Part shown: piece after piece, positions 13,337 through 21,448 of the stretch
Layout: each line of letters begins with the position of its first letter
Numbering within the stretch: position 1 is the first letter of the stretch
NCBI GenBank assembly: GCA_963614875.1
Contig: CAVEFC010000021.1
Location: forward strand, 1 to 27,097
Source: CAG-841 sp963614875
Lineage (GTDB): Bacteria > Bacillota > Clostridia > Oscillospirales > CAG-272
Reading direction: 5' to 3'
Length of the DNA: 27,097 bases
Made by a program: the position numbers and the translations under genes
Notes under the pieces: model-generated
What the model saw: only the letters and a program-made list of their open reading frames with translations
Told to the model about the DNA's origin: nothing
Databases searched by the model: none

Positions 13337-15886
13337 ATGAACGAACATTTTAACAGAAATGACGAAACTCTTGTCGAGCTGACGCTGCTCGGAGACGAAA
13401 CCGCATACGAGGAGCTTGTCACCCGTCATCAGCGCGCGGTGATGGGGACGGCTTATAAGGTGACAAAAAACAAATTTTCCGCAGAGGACGCATCTCAGGA
13501 CGCGTTTGTTTCCGCATGGATGAATCTCTGTGAGCTTCGCGACGGTTCAAAATTCGGCTCTTGGGTCTGTTCGTTTGCGAAAAACTGCGCAAGAACGCTT
13601 GAAAGGCATTATCGCGCGGCAATTCCTGACATCAGTCTTGACACGCTTGACGGCTTTGAGCCTGCGGAAGAGGATGAGCTTTTTGCCGAAGACGAGCTTA
13701 AAGATGTCCGCCAAGCGGTAAGCCTGCTCAGCGAAAAAATAAGGGAAACCGTCAGCCTGCACTATTTCGAGGGAAAGTCCGTTGCGGAAATAGCGGAGAT
13801 ACTGTCCGTTCCCGTCGGGACTGTCAAATGGCGCCTTTCGGAGGGGAGAAAACAACTGAGAAAGGGTTACGGAATTATGGAGAAAACATACGACGAAAAC
13901 GAAAGCCTCGTTTCCCGCGTCATGCGTCAGGTCGAGGCGCTCAAGCTGTGGCAACTCAAAAACGACAAGACCGGTTTTGAAGAAGAATATCGCGCCGTTC
14001 TTGCAAATGTCGAGGCGCTTGAAGATTCAAAAGAAAAAAGTTCTATGCTCGCCGATACTCTTCTGCGCGGCTATTGGGAGGTTTCCAGCGAAAAGAATAA
14101 AGAGGTTTTTGAGAGAATCAAAAAATCCGCAGAGGACAGTCACAACGAGGACGTTATGATGTCGGTCGCATGCGAGGAATATAACAAATATTCCGGCGAG
14201 GAAAGAATCAGATTCATGCGTGAAACGCAGATACCTTATTACCGCGAGGGCGGCTATCCGAAAACGCTGGCTTACGTCTGGTTCTGGCTCGGATATGAAT
14301 ACCGCAAAAAGGGAGAATACGAGGAAGCTATCCGCTGCTATGAGCAGGTGATGGATATCCTCACGCCGTCGGACGTATATTATGCAAATGCAAAATCTGC
14401 CATCGATGGAGAAAAGCGCTCTATCGCAGCCGAAAAAAATCCTGATGTCATCCGTTACAGTTCCAATGTCACCGGCGAGGTTTGCAGAAAGATTAACGGC
14501 AAATTATATTTCTGGGAGCAGCCCGGATACGACACTTCCGCAGACACCGCAGACGGCAGCCTTTTCTGGAATATGTCCCGCTGCGACGGTTTGATACTTG
14601 ACGAGAGCATGAAGACGGGAGATACTGTTACGTCGTCGGACGGAATTACGCTAACATATCTGAAAAATGACGGCGCGTGCGATACGCCCGCAGGTCATTT
14701 TGAAAACTGCTCCGTATATATTATCGACGGCGTGTTCTATGGGCGTTTTCATTGCGAAACGTGGCTTTGCGACGGCGTCGGCATCGTCCGTCAGATCGTA
14801 ACATGGCTAGGTTATACGCACGAATGGGTGCTTTCGGCATATAAAACAAGCGGCAAAGGCGGGCTTCTCCCCTTTGAAGCGGGCGATCGCTGGGAATATG
14901 CGCTTGCTGCCGAGCGCGAAGCTGCAGAAATAGCGGAAAGAGAAAACATTTTTGAAGTTACCGCCTGCGATGCCGGCTCGGCGACGCTTTCATGTATTAA
15001 CTTTATGGCTGTGACAGGCTATTACGACACATGGGAAGGCAAAACGGCAGAGGCGAGGTACTGTTACTGCAAGGATATAACCCCAGACGACGAAATTCTT
15101 TGCGATGTAAGCGGCGCGATGAAGCGTGCCGAAGAGCTTGCCGTAACAAAGCGTCAAAAGCTGCACACTGCCATAGCAAACAAGGTAATGCGCCGCATTT
15201 TTGAAACCGATCCCACCGTAAATCCGGATTATACGGAAAAAGGCAGATGGAATTTCTTTGAATACGATGCGATTGAAAAATCCGACGGCAAAATCAGCTG
15301 TGACGACCGCCGCAAATACAGCTTTGAATGGAAGGATATGTCGGATTGCGGCAGAAGCTGCGTCGGCTACAAGGTGCTTTACAGCTTCTTCTTTTGGATT
15401 TTGCAGGATGCGGCAGGCTGTCTGTGGTCGGATGAATGGAAAGACGGCTATCATTTCAACGAGAGAAAATCGGGCGATAATGTCACAAAGAATTTCAATG
15501 TCAAAGGCGGCGAAACGGTCGTTACGCCTGCGGGCACATTTGAAAACTGCCTGCGGATCAGCTTCGATTATCAATCGCAGGGATATTTCTCCGGCAGAAG
15601 CGAATATCTCTTTGCTGACGGCGTCGGCATTGTGCGATTTGAACATCCTTACGGTAATGAAGGCAAATGCGCCGTATGGCAACTGACGGAATACAAAGGC
15701 ACAGGCAAGGGGTTCTTCCCTGTCGATGACGGACTTTTCCGCAGATATGAAGCCGACGCCCTTTCCGACGGCTGGCACGGCTCTGTCGAATACACATTCG
15801 ATGAAGACGAAACCGGCACGGTTATGTTCAAAAACGCTCTCGGCAATCAGGACAGAGCGGACTATGAGAAAATGAAGAAAAAATAA
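13337..15886 (+). CDS. ECF sigma factor with long TPR/beta-domain C-terminal extension
   Basis: An 849-aa protein starting at an ATG with AAAGGAAG upstream. Residues 8-92 are sigma region 2 (FSAEDASQDAFVSAWMNL, FGSWVCSFAKNCAR); residues 120-177 are region 4 with the helix-turn-helix VAEIAEILSVPVGTVKWRLSEGRKQLRK. An ECF factor normally ends here. Residues 190-360 are helical and include a TPR unit (LGYEYRKKGEYEEAIRCYEQ). Two similar beta-rich segments follow, each with TPAG-FENC (about 450-458 and 750) and a DGVGIVR motif. No signal peptide or membrane helix is seen, so it is cytosolic. The extension may act as a built-in sensor or inhibitor. It is divergent from the export operon; a link to it is unproven. 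Confidence 0.85.
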   Translation: MNEHFNRNDETLVELTLLGDETAYEELVTRHQRAVMGTAYKVTKNKFSAEDASQDAFVSAWMNLCELRDGSKFGSWVCSFAKNCARTLERHYRAAIPDISLDTLDGFEPAEEDELFAEDELKDVRQAVSLLSEKIRETVSLHYFEGKSVAEIAEILSVPVGTVKWRLSEGRKQLRKGYGIMEKTYDENESLVSRVMRQVEALKLWQLKNDKTGFEEEYRAVLANVEALEDSKEKSSMLADTLLRGYWEVSSEKNKEVFERIKKSAEDSHNEDVMMSVACEEYNKYSGEERIRFMRETQIPYYREGGYPKTLAYVWFWLGYEYRKKGEYEEAIRCYEQVMDILTPSDVYYANAKSAIDGEKRSIAAEKNPDVIRYSSNVTGEVCRKINGKLYFWEQPGYDTSADTADGSLFWNMSRCDGLILDESMKTGDTVTSSDGITLTYLKNDGACDTPAGHFENCSVYIIDGVFYGRFHCETWLCDGVGIVRQIVTWLGYTHEWVLSAYKTSGKGGLLPFEAGDRWEYALAAEREAAEIAERENIFEVTACDAGSATLSCINFMAVTGYYDTWEGKTAEARYCYCKDITPDDEILCDVSGAMKRAEELAVTKRQKLHTAIANKVMRRIFETDPTVNPDYTEKGRWNFFEYDAIEKSDGKISCDDRRKYSFEWKDMSDCGRSCVGYKVLYSFFFWILQDAAGCLWSDEWKDGYHFNERKSGDNVTKNFNVKGGETVVTPAGTFENCLRISFDYQSQGYFSGRSEYLFADGVGIVRFEHPYGNEGKCAVWQLTEYKGTGKGFFPVDDGLFRRYEADALSDGWHGSVEYTFDEDETGTVMFKNALGNQDRADYEKMKKK

Positions 15887-15920
15887 AAAGGCGGAATTAA
15901 ACAGAACATTGAGGTAAAGC

Positions 15921-15954
15921 AAAACGGCTGACCTCGGTCAGCTGTTTTTGTTTT
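15921..15954 (+). terminator. Rho-independent terminator after the ECF-TPR gene
   Basis: Stem GCTGACC/GGTCAGC with a two-base centre, extended by flanking A/T pairs, followed by TGTTTTTGTTTTC. It lies 35 bases after the stop codon. Confidence 0.8.
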
Positions 15955-16030
15955 CTCTCGGCGAATGCTTTGCATACCGCAAAGAAAGCCCTGCCCGCCC
16001 GGAGCTTTTTTATGCATAAACCGGCGACCG

Positions 16031-16050
16031 TAAGTATAGATTTATACTAA
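16031..16050 (+). promoter_or_regulatory. Dyad with a -10-like box upstream of feoB
   Basis: TAAGTATAGATTTATACTAA is a near-palindrome (AGTATA-GATT-TATACT exact) containing TATACT as a possible -10. Its location 25 bases before the feoB ATG suits an operator for an iron-dependent repressor, but it does not match a Fur or DtxR consensus I can state with certainty. Confidence 0.35.
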
Positions 16051-16074
16051 AAACGGAAAGGACTGTCCTGCAAA

Positions 16075-17844
16075 ATGGAGAAAACGCCCGTAATTGCGCT
16101 TGCCGGCAATCCCAACAGCGGAAAAACAACGCTGTTCAATCTTCTTACAAAAAGCGGAGAAGCCACAGGCAATCGAGCCGGAGTTACTTTTGCCGTAAAA
16201 AGCGCGGCGCTCCGATACGGCAAATATAAAGCAAAAATAACCGATCTTCCCGGGACATATTCGCTTATGCCTTACGGCGAGGAGGAGCAGACCGCCGAAA
16301 AATATATAAAAAGCGGAAGCGCGGATATCGTCATAGACGTGGCGGACGCAACAAATCTTGCGCGGAGTCTTTTTCTTGCAACCGAGCTTGCCGAGCTGCA
16401 ACCGAAAACAGTGCTTGCGCTGAATATGGCAGACGAAGCCGCCCGCGACGGAATAACAATAGATATTCAGGATCTGTCAAAAGCTCTCGGAATACCGGTA
16501 ATTACAATATCGGCTGCGAAAAACGACGGGATAGATAAGCTGCTTTCGGCGGCAATGAATATAAAATCCGCAAATATAAGCTACGGTTTTCAAAACGGTC
16601 GCGAGCGCAGTGCGTTCTGCGAAGCGCTTGCAAAAAAAGTAACGCGCGGAGAAACGCTAAAAGAAAGCTTTTCCGACCGTGTTGACGGGATAATCTGCAA
16701 AAAATACATAGGAATTCCGCTGTTTTTTATTATGATTTTTCTTATGTTTACCGTGACGTTTTCAGGCCCCGTAAAACAGCTTTCCGAATTTTTATCGGCA
16801 TTTTTTGACAGGCTTTCGGAAATTGTATCGGAGCGTCTCGGAAATGCGGGCGTTCCCGCTCTGCTCATCGGACTTGTCACAGACGGACTTTTCCGAGGAA
16901 TAGGCTCGGTGCTTTCGTTTCTGCCGCAGACGGCGGCATTGTTTTTCATTTTGGAAATGCTTGAAGATACGGGCTATATGGCGCGAGCCGCCTACGTTTC
17001 GGACGGACTTCTGCGCTTTGCCGGACTTTCCGGAAAAGCGTTCATTCCGTTTCTGCTCGGCTTCGGATGCACGGTTCCCGCCGTTATGTCAACCGAAACG
17101 CTTGAACGTTCAGAGCGCAAAGCCGTAATATATTCCCTGCCGTTTATACCGTGCAGTGCGCGACTGCCCGTTTTTACGCTGATAATAGGAACGTTTTTCA
17201 AAAAGCGCCCTGCCCTTGCGGCATTTTTTATTTATCTTCTCGGCGTTATTACCGCTTACATAAGCGCGCTTGTTTACACAAAATCAAAATCCGGACGCAC
17301 AGCTCCCCCGCTTACAATAGAGCTTCCGAAATACCGCCTGCCCCGACTTAAAAACCTGACCGTCGCAATGAAAACAAAGCTGCTTGCGTTTATATCGCGG
17401 GCAGGCACGGTCGTGCTTTTATGCAGCGCCGTGATGTATCTGCTCTGCTCGCTCGATCTGCGCCTTACCTCCGCCGCCGAGCCGTCCGAAAGTCTTATGG
17501 CGAAAGCCGGAGGCTTTATCGCGCCGGTTCTTTCGCCGATAGGCATCGGGGACTGGCGCATAGCTTCCGCTCTGCTTTCGGGATTTTTCGCAAAGGAAAC
17601 GATTGTTTCTTCGCTTTCGGTAATGTGTCCAGACGGACTTTCTTCCCTTATGGGTGCGCCGGAAGCCGCCGCTATGTGCGTTTTTGTGCTGTTATATTCG
17701 CCGTGCGCGGCAACCGTCGCCGCCGCAAAGCACGAGCTCGGAAAGGCAGGCTCGGCGTTGTATATCGTCAGATGTCTGATTTTTGCCTTCTGCGAAGCCT
17801 TTCTTGCAAGGACTCTTTTTCGCGTTTTGGGCATTTTTATGTAA
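16075..17844 (+). CDS. feoB: Ferrous iron transporter FeoB (compact)
   Basis: A 589-aa protein that imports Fe(II) across the cytoplasmic membrane. The N-terminal GTPase has GNPNSGKTT (11-19), NRAGVTF switch I (33-39), DLPGTYS (57-63), NMAD (117-120) and a SAAKNDGID G5 loop. A short linker leads to membrane helices with FeoB Gate motifs (FIPFLLGFGCTVPAVMSTE; SLPFIPCSARLPVF) and a second half with SGFFAKETIVSSL. Full-length FeoB proteins are commonly 650-800 residues; this one is shorter mainly in the linker and C-terminus. No feoA gene is adjacent. The best ribosome site (GGAAAGGA) is 12 bases upstream, a little far. Annotation is firm; iron specificity follows from the family. Confidence 0.94.
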   Translation: MEKTPVIALAGNPNSGKTTLFNLLTKSGEATGNRAGVTFAVKSAALRYGKYKAKITDLPGTYSLMPYGEEEQTAEKYIKSGSADIVIDVADATNLARSLFLATELAELQPKTVLALNMADEAARDGITIDIQDLSKALGIPVITISAAKNDGIDKLLSAAMNIKSANISYGFQNGRERSAFCEALAKKVTRGETLKESFSDRVDGIICKKYIGIPLFFIMIFLMFTVTFSGPVKQLSEFLSAFFDRLSEIVSERLGNAGVPALLIGLVTDGLFRGIGSVLSFLPQTAALFFILEMLEDTGYMARAAYVSDGLLRFAGLSGKAFIPFLLGFGCTVPAVMSTETLERSERKAVIYSLPFIPCSARLPVFTLIIGTFFKKRPALAAFFIYLLGVITAYISALVYTKSKSGRTAPPLTIELPKYRLPRLKNLTVAMKTKLLAFISRAGTVVLLCSAVMYLLCSLDLRLTSAAEPSESLMAKAGGFIAPVLSPIGIGDWRIASALLSGFFAKETIVSSLSVMCPDGLSSLMGAPEAAAMCVFVLLYSPCAATVAAAKHELGKAGSALYIVRCLIFAFCEAFLARTLFRVLGIFM

Positions 17845-18004
17845 AAAAACGAAAACTTTTGTCAAAAATGATTAAATATAAAAAATATAATTATATTATT
17901 TTTGTCAATTTTTTATTTTTTAATGAAAATACGCTTGACAATCTCTTCCTTTGCTGATACAATGATAGCGTGAATATTATTTGTAGAAGTATTGTGAAAC
18001 TCAT
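17845..18004 (+). promoter_or_regulatory. AT-rich intergenic region with a consensus promoter
   Basis: TTGACA (17935-17940), 17-base spacer, TACAAT (17958-17963), drives the sigma factor at 18005. The 90 bases before it are very AT-rich and could act as an UP element. I see no clear terminator for feoB. Confidence 0.8.
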
Positions 18005-18568
18005 ATGCAACAAAGTTCCGAAATGCAGCAGCTTATAAACGATATAAAAAACGGCGTTCCGCTGTCGTTTGAATCGGTCTATGCGCTGTACATACCGCTT
18101 ATAAATTCCGTGGCGGAAAAATACAGCGGCACCGCGCTTACCGGCGCCGAGCTTGAAGATCTGCGGCAGGAAGCCGCCATCGCGCTTTATGACGCGGCGC
18201 TTGCCTTCAATCCCGAGCGCAATGTTTCGTTCGGACTTTACGCAAAAATCTGTATAAAGAACAGAATAATATCTTACCTTCGCACCGTGGGCGGAAAAAG
18301 CGTGAAAACAGAGTCGCTTGACGCTCCGCAGACCGTTTTTGAAGGTAAAAGCGACATAACCCCCGAAAAGCTTATAATCAGCAAAGAATCCCTTTCCGAT
18401 CTGGAAAGACGCATCTCCCTTTCCCTTACGGAGCTCGAACGTTCCGTGTTTGATCTTTACCTTGCCTCCGCCTCGTATGACGATATAGCGGCGGCGCTCG
18501 GAAAACCGAAAAAATCAATTGACAACGCGATGCAACGAATCAAAGCGAAATTAAGAAAGCTTTTATAA
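18005..18568 (+). CDS. SigH-like sigma-70 family RNA polymerase factor
   Basis: A 187-aa protein. Region 2 (about 20-95) has ELEDLRQEAAIALYDAALAF followed by NPERNVSFGLYAKICIKNRIISYLR, close to the pattern of sporulation/stationary-phase SigH proteins. Region 4 (about 140-187) has LTELERSVFDLYLASASYDDIAAALGKPKKSIDNAMQRIKAKLRKLL. The linker between them is short. B. subtilis SigH has 218 residues, so this is a smaller relative and could equally be an uncharacterised sigma of the same branch. The ATG has no strong ribosome site (GTGAAACTC upstream), suggesting weak translation. It has its own consensus promoter and no cotranscribed anti-sigma gene. Confidence 0.85.
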   Translation: MQQSSEMQQLINDIKNGVPLSFESVYALYIPLINSVAEKYSGTALTGAELEDLRQEAAIALYDAALAFNPERNVSFGLYAKICIKNRIISYLRTVGGKSVKTESLDAPQTVFEGKSDITPEKLIISKESLSDLERRISLSLTELERSVFDLYLASASYDDIAAALGKPKKSIDNAMQRIKAKLRKLL

Positions 18569-18655
18569 CATTTTTTCAATACCGCAGCAGCGGGAAAACA
18601 TATCAATCATATATCCAAAAATAAAACCTTCTTGTTTTGTTTTCGTTTTTCGTAT

Positions 18656-18736
18656 GCCCGAATAGCTTAATGGCAGAGCGTTGTAATTTATTTAACCGGA
18701 ATTCCAAAGGTGTCGGTCTGAATCCGTCTTAGGGCA
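18656..18736 (+). ncRNA. tRNA-like element upstream of the zinc-ribbon gene
   Basis: An 81-base segment keeps tRNA hallmarks: ends GCCCGAA and TTAGGGC pair at six of seven positions, followed by a discriminator A. A TA linker and D-arm (GCTT, loop with GG, GAGC) are present. The T-arm GTCGG/TCTGAAT/CCGTC has four of five pairs, with the loop differing from TTCGAAT at two bases. The middle is 31 bases, too long for a normal anticodon arm, and folds poorly. No CCA is encoded. It is either a decayed tRNA (a glycine-type UUCC lies in the middle) or a tRNA-mimicking leader of the gene starting 38 bases downstream. The preceding stretch from 18569 shows no clear promoter or terminator. Confidence 0.45.
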
Positions 18737-18773
18737 AAATATTTTTCATACAAAACAAAGCGAGGTAGAACAA

Positions 18774-19052
18774 ATGTATCAGGACAAAACATTGGTTTGC
18801 AAGGATTGCGGAGCCGAATTCGTATTCACGGCGGGCGAGCAGGAATTCTATGCTGAAAAGGGCTTCCAGAACGAGCCCCAGAGATGTAAGAGCTGCCGCA
18901 ACGCAAAGAAGAATGCAGGCAAGCCTCAGAGAGAGATGCACACTGCAATCTGCGCGAACTGCGGAAAAGAAGCGAAAATTCCTTTCGAGCCCACAAGCGA
19001 CAGACCTGTTTATTGCAGCGAATGCTATGCGGCAATGAAGGAAGGCAAATAA
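18774..19052 (+). CDS. Double zinc-ribbon protein (zf-trcl / CxxC-x17-CxxC)
   Basis: A 92-aa cytosolic protein with two four-cysteine metal sites: Cys9/Cys12 with Cys38/Cys41, and Cys60/Cys63 with Cys81/Cys84; the latter is exactly CxxC-x17-CxxC. The first half matches the probable zinc-ribbon family common in Firmicutes (VCKDCGAEFVFTAGEQEFYAEKGF). The second half has ICANCGKEAKIPFEPTSDRPVYCSECY, found in the CxxC-x17-CxxC family. Function is unknown; nucleic-acid binding is often proposed. GAGG lies nine bases before the ATG, and a strong terminator follows. The tRNA-like element just upstream is probably in the same transcript (inference). Confidence 0.92.
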   Translation: MYQDKTLVCKDCGAEFVFTAGEQEFYAEKGFQNEPQRCKSCRNAKKNAGKPQREMHTAICANCGKEAKIPFEPTSDRPVYCSECYAAMKEGK

Positions 19053-19076
19053 GTTACATTCCGGAAACGATACGGC

Positions 19077-19110
19077 AAAACCCCACCGACACGGCGGGGT
19101 TTTTGTTTTT
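19077..19110 (+). terminator. Rho-independent terminator
   Basis: AAAACCCC-A-CCG, loop ACA, CGG-C-GGGGTTTTT followed by GTTTTT; 25 bases after the zinc-ribbon stop. Confidence 0.92.
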
Positions 19111-19152
19111 GCGCCGGCTTTTTGAAAAAATCGTAAACACTTTCATCCGAGA

Positions 19153-19181
19153 TTGACAAAAGCCCTGCGGCTTGTTATAAT
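19153..19181 (+). promoter_or_regulatory. Perfect sigma-A promoter
   Basis: TTGACA (19153-19158), 17-base spacer, TATAAT (19176-19181). It should drive the lipoprotein gene and perhaps the cysteine desulfurase-tsaE-tsaB-rpiB run behind it. Confidence 0.9.
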
Positions 19182-19211
19182 AAATATAATATCTATTTAC
19201 GGAGCTTGAAA

Positions 19212-19796
19212 ATGAAAAAAACAAAAATCGCGGCGGCGCTTTTTTTTGCCGTTATATGTATACTTGCGCTCACGTCCTGCAAGGATAAAAACGGCGTGCC
19301 GACCGGTATGACGGAGGTCGTTTCCGAATATACGGATTTCCGTCTGTTCGTTCCGGAAAACTGGACGCCGGACGTCACCACGGGCTTTGTCAGCGCGCAG
19401 ACGCTTGACAAAAGCAACATTTCCGTTCAGGTGATTGCAACTCAGGGCATCGTCGCAAGCGAGGGCGACGCCGGATATACGATAAAATACAATGACGTAA
19501 CCTATGCGGGAGTTTCAAAATTCTTTGAAGATTATTACTTTGCCTCCCTTTCGCAGACGCTTTCCGGAGTAAAGCTCGAAGAGCAGTACACAAGCGGACA
19601 GTCGCTCGGCGAAAACACCTACGCCTGCAAATATATCTATACGGTATCGGTTGACGGCACTGACTACAAAATAATGCAGCTTCTTGCGCCGAGGGCAAAC
19701 AAAATATACGTTTTCACCTATACCGCGACGGCTGAAAATTTCGCAAGCCACACGGACGACGTTGAAAAAATAACCGAAAAATTTATTTTTGCATAA
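19212..19796 (+). CDS. Lipoprotein with PsbP/DcrB-like fold candidate
   Basis: A 194-aa exported protein. The ATG at 19212 has GGAG seven bases upstream; a TTG six bases earlier is less likely. The signal peptide (KK then a hydrophobic core) ends in the lipobox LTSC with Cys23 as the lipid-modified residue. The mature part starts with TDFRLFVPENWTPD and ends with HTDDVEKITEKFIF, a layout seen in DUF1795/PsbP-like domains. Exact function is unknown. It is anchored outside the cytoplasmic membrane; the Lgt-family protein at 24832-25584 could be the lipid-adding enzyme. A hairpin separates it from the next gene. Confidence 0.85.
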   Translation: MKKTKIAAALFFAVICILALTSCKDKNGVPTGMTEVVSEYTDFRLFVPENWTPDVTTGFVSAQTLDKSNISVQVIATQGIVASEGDAGYTIKYNDVTYAGVSKFFEDYYFASLSQTLSGVKLEEQYTSGQSLGENTYACKYIYTVSVDGTDYKIMQLLAPRANKIYVFTYTATAENFASHTDDVEKITEKFIFA

Positions 19797-19800
19797 AAAC

Positions 19801-19824
19801 GGGCAGATAACTTCTGCCCATTTT
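19801..19824 (+). terminator. Weak hairpin between lipoprotein and cysteine desulfurase genes
   Basis: GGGCAGA, loop TAACT, TCTGCCC, then ATTTT. The U run is short and no promoter follows before the next gene, so partial termination (attenuation) is more likely than a full stop. Confidence 0.6.
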
Positions 19825-19838
19825 AACGGAGATACAAA

Positions 19839-21020
19839 ATGATTCACTATCTTGACAACAGCGCGACTACGCCGCTGTGCGAGGACGCACGCACGGCAAT
19901 GCTTTCCGTAATGGACGAAAATTTCGGAAATCCGTCAAGCCTGCACGCGATAGGCGTAAAAGCGCAGGAGCTTGTCGACGCGGCGCGGAAAAGCATACTT
20001 TCAACGTTTCTTCCGGCAGGAAAGCGCGGAAAGCCCGAGCAGCTTGTTTTCACCTCCGGCGGAACGGAGGCAAACAATCTTGCCTTAATCGGCACGGCGA
20101 CTTCAAAGCCGCGCAACGCGGGCAAAAAAATAATCGTCGGAGAAACGGAGCATTCGTCCGTTCTTCAGTCGGCGGAAAGACTTAAAAATCTCGGCTTTGA
20201 CGTCGTTTTCATTCCCTCGCCCGACGGCGTATGGGATACGGAAAAATATGAGCGCGAGCTTTCACCCGATACGATTTTTGTGTCGGCAATGCTTGTAAAC
20301 AACGAAACCGGCGCCGTAAACGACATAGCAAAAATCGCCGCTATGGCTCACCGCGCAAATCCGGAGGCTGTCGTTCACTGCGACGCGGTTCAGGGATATA
20401 TGCGGCTTCCGAAAGCACTTTTTTCCTCAGCCGATATTGTTACCGTAAGCGCGCATAAAATAGGCGGCCCGAAGGGCGCGGGAGCGCTTTTCGCAAGCGA
20501 GGACATAATAAAACGGAAAGCCGTCATTCCCGTGATATTCGGCGGCGGTCAGGAGCACGGACTTCGCTCCGGCACGGAAAACGTGCTCGGAATAGCCGGA
20601 TTTTATGCGGCGGTTGAATATTTCGGCAAAAATCAAGCCGATATCGCAAGGCGCTTCGACGGGCTTTACAGCTACGCCCTGTCGCGCTTTTCCGGACTTG
20701 AGAACATCGGCATAAGCCTGAACATTCCGAAAACAGAGCGTGTCGCTCACCACATTCTCAGTGTGACGGCGCACGGCATAAGAAGCGAAACGATGCTGCA
20801 TTTTCTTTCGTCGCGCGGAGTTTTCGTTTCAAGCGGATCGGCGTGCTCGTCGAATACGAAATCAAAAAGTCACGTTCTGAAAAGCTTCGGACTTTCCGAC
20901 GAAGATACGGATTCAACCCTCCGCCTCAGCTTCGGCATCGGAACTTCGGAAAACGATATAGACGCGGCGGCGGAAGCGTTTGCGGAAGGCGTAAGAACGC
21001 TGTCGCACAGGAAAGGCTGA
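19839..21020 (+). CDS. Cysteine desulfurase (NifS/IscS type)
   Basis: A 393-aa PLP enzyme that takes sulfur from cysteine as a persulfide for Fe-S clusters or tRNA thiolation. The aminotransferase class V pattern is complete: YLDNSATTP at the N-terminus, His105 (TEHSS), Asp182 (HCDAVQ), the PLP lysine Lys207 (SAHKIGGPKG), RSGTENV and the catalytic Cys336 in the flexible loop SSGSACSS. Length is normal. CGGAG lies before the ATG. No IscU or thiouridylase gene is adjacent, so the sulfur acceptor cannot be told from here. The next gene, tsaE, begins one base after the stop, so the two are translationally coupled. Confidence 0.95.
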   Translation: MIHYLDNSATTPLCEDARTAMLSVMDENFGNPSSLHAIGVKAQELVDAARKSILSTFLPAGKRGKPEQLVFTSGGTEANNLALIGTATSKPRNAGKKIIVGETEHSSVLQSAERLKNLGFDVVFIPSPDGVWDTEKYERELSPDTIFVSAMLVNNETGAVNDIAKIAAMAHRANPEAVVHCDAVQGYMRLPKALFSSADIVTVSAHKIGGPKGAGALFASEDIIKRKAVIPVIFGGGQEHGLRSGTENVLGIAGFYAAVEYFGKNQADIARRFDGLYSYALSRFSGLENIGISLNIPKTERVAHHILSVTAHGIRSETMLHFLSSRGVFVSSGSACSSNTKSKSHVLKSFGLSDEDTDSTLRLSFGIGTSENDIDAAAEAFAEGVRTLSHRKG

Positions 21021-21021
21021 A

Positions 21022-21444
21022 ATGGAAACATTACTGAAAACAAAAACCTCATCCGCAAAAGAAACGGAAAACGTCGGCTTTGAATTTGCAAAAAGGCTTC
21101 TCGGCGGCGACTGTATCGCAATGAAGGGCGATCTCGGCGCGGGAAAGACGGCTTTCGTGCGCGGAATGGCAAGGCTTCTCTGCCCCGACGCAAGAGTGCA
21201 GAGTCCGACCTACACCGTGGTCAATTCGTATCGCGGGAAAATACCGCTTTACCACTTTGATATGTACCGCATAGACGGCGAAGAATCGCTTTACAGCACG
21301 GGATTTTTCGATTATCTTGACGCGGGCGGCATATGCGCTGTCGAATGGAGCGAAAAAATCGAAGAATTTCTTCCCGAGGGCTGTTATACGGTGTCCATAG
21401 TCAAAACCGGTGAAACGGATCGGGAAATAGTTATAAGCAGGTGA
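21022..21444 (+). CDS. tsaE: tRNA threonylcarbamoyladenosine biosynthesis ATPase TsaE
   Basis: A 140-aa P-loop ATPase needed, with TsaB and TsaD, for the t6A37 modification of ANN-decoding tRNAs. Walker A is GDLGAGKT (36-43); the family motifs VQSPTYTVVNSY and YHFDMYRI and the ending AVEWSEKIEEFLP are all present. Length is typical. It is followed four bases later by tsaB, the usual Firmicutes arrangement. tsaD is not in the window. Confidence 0.96.
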   Translation: METLLKTKTSSAKETENVGFEFAKRLLGGDCIAMKGDLGAGKTAFVRGMARLLCPDARVQSPTYTVVNSYRGKIPLYHFDMYRIDGEESLYSTGFFDYLDAGGICAVEWSEKIEEFLPEGCYTVSIVKTGETDREIVISR

Positions 21445-21448
21445 AAAA

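Noticed and set aside
14990..15922. Minus-strand open frame of 310 codons opposite the ECF-TPR gene
   Set aside because: The plus strand has a promoter, ribosome site, recognisable sigma domains and a terminator; the antisense frame has none of these.
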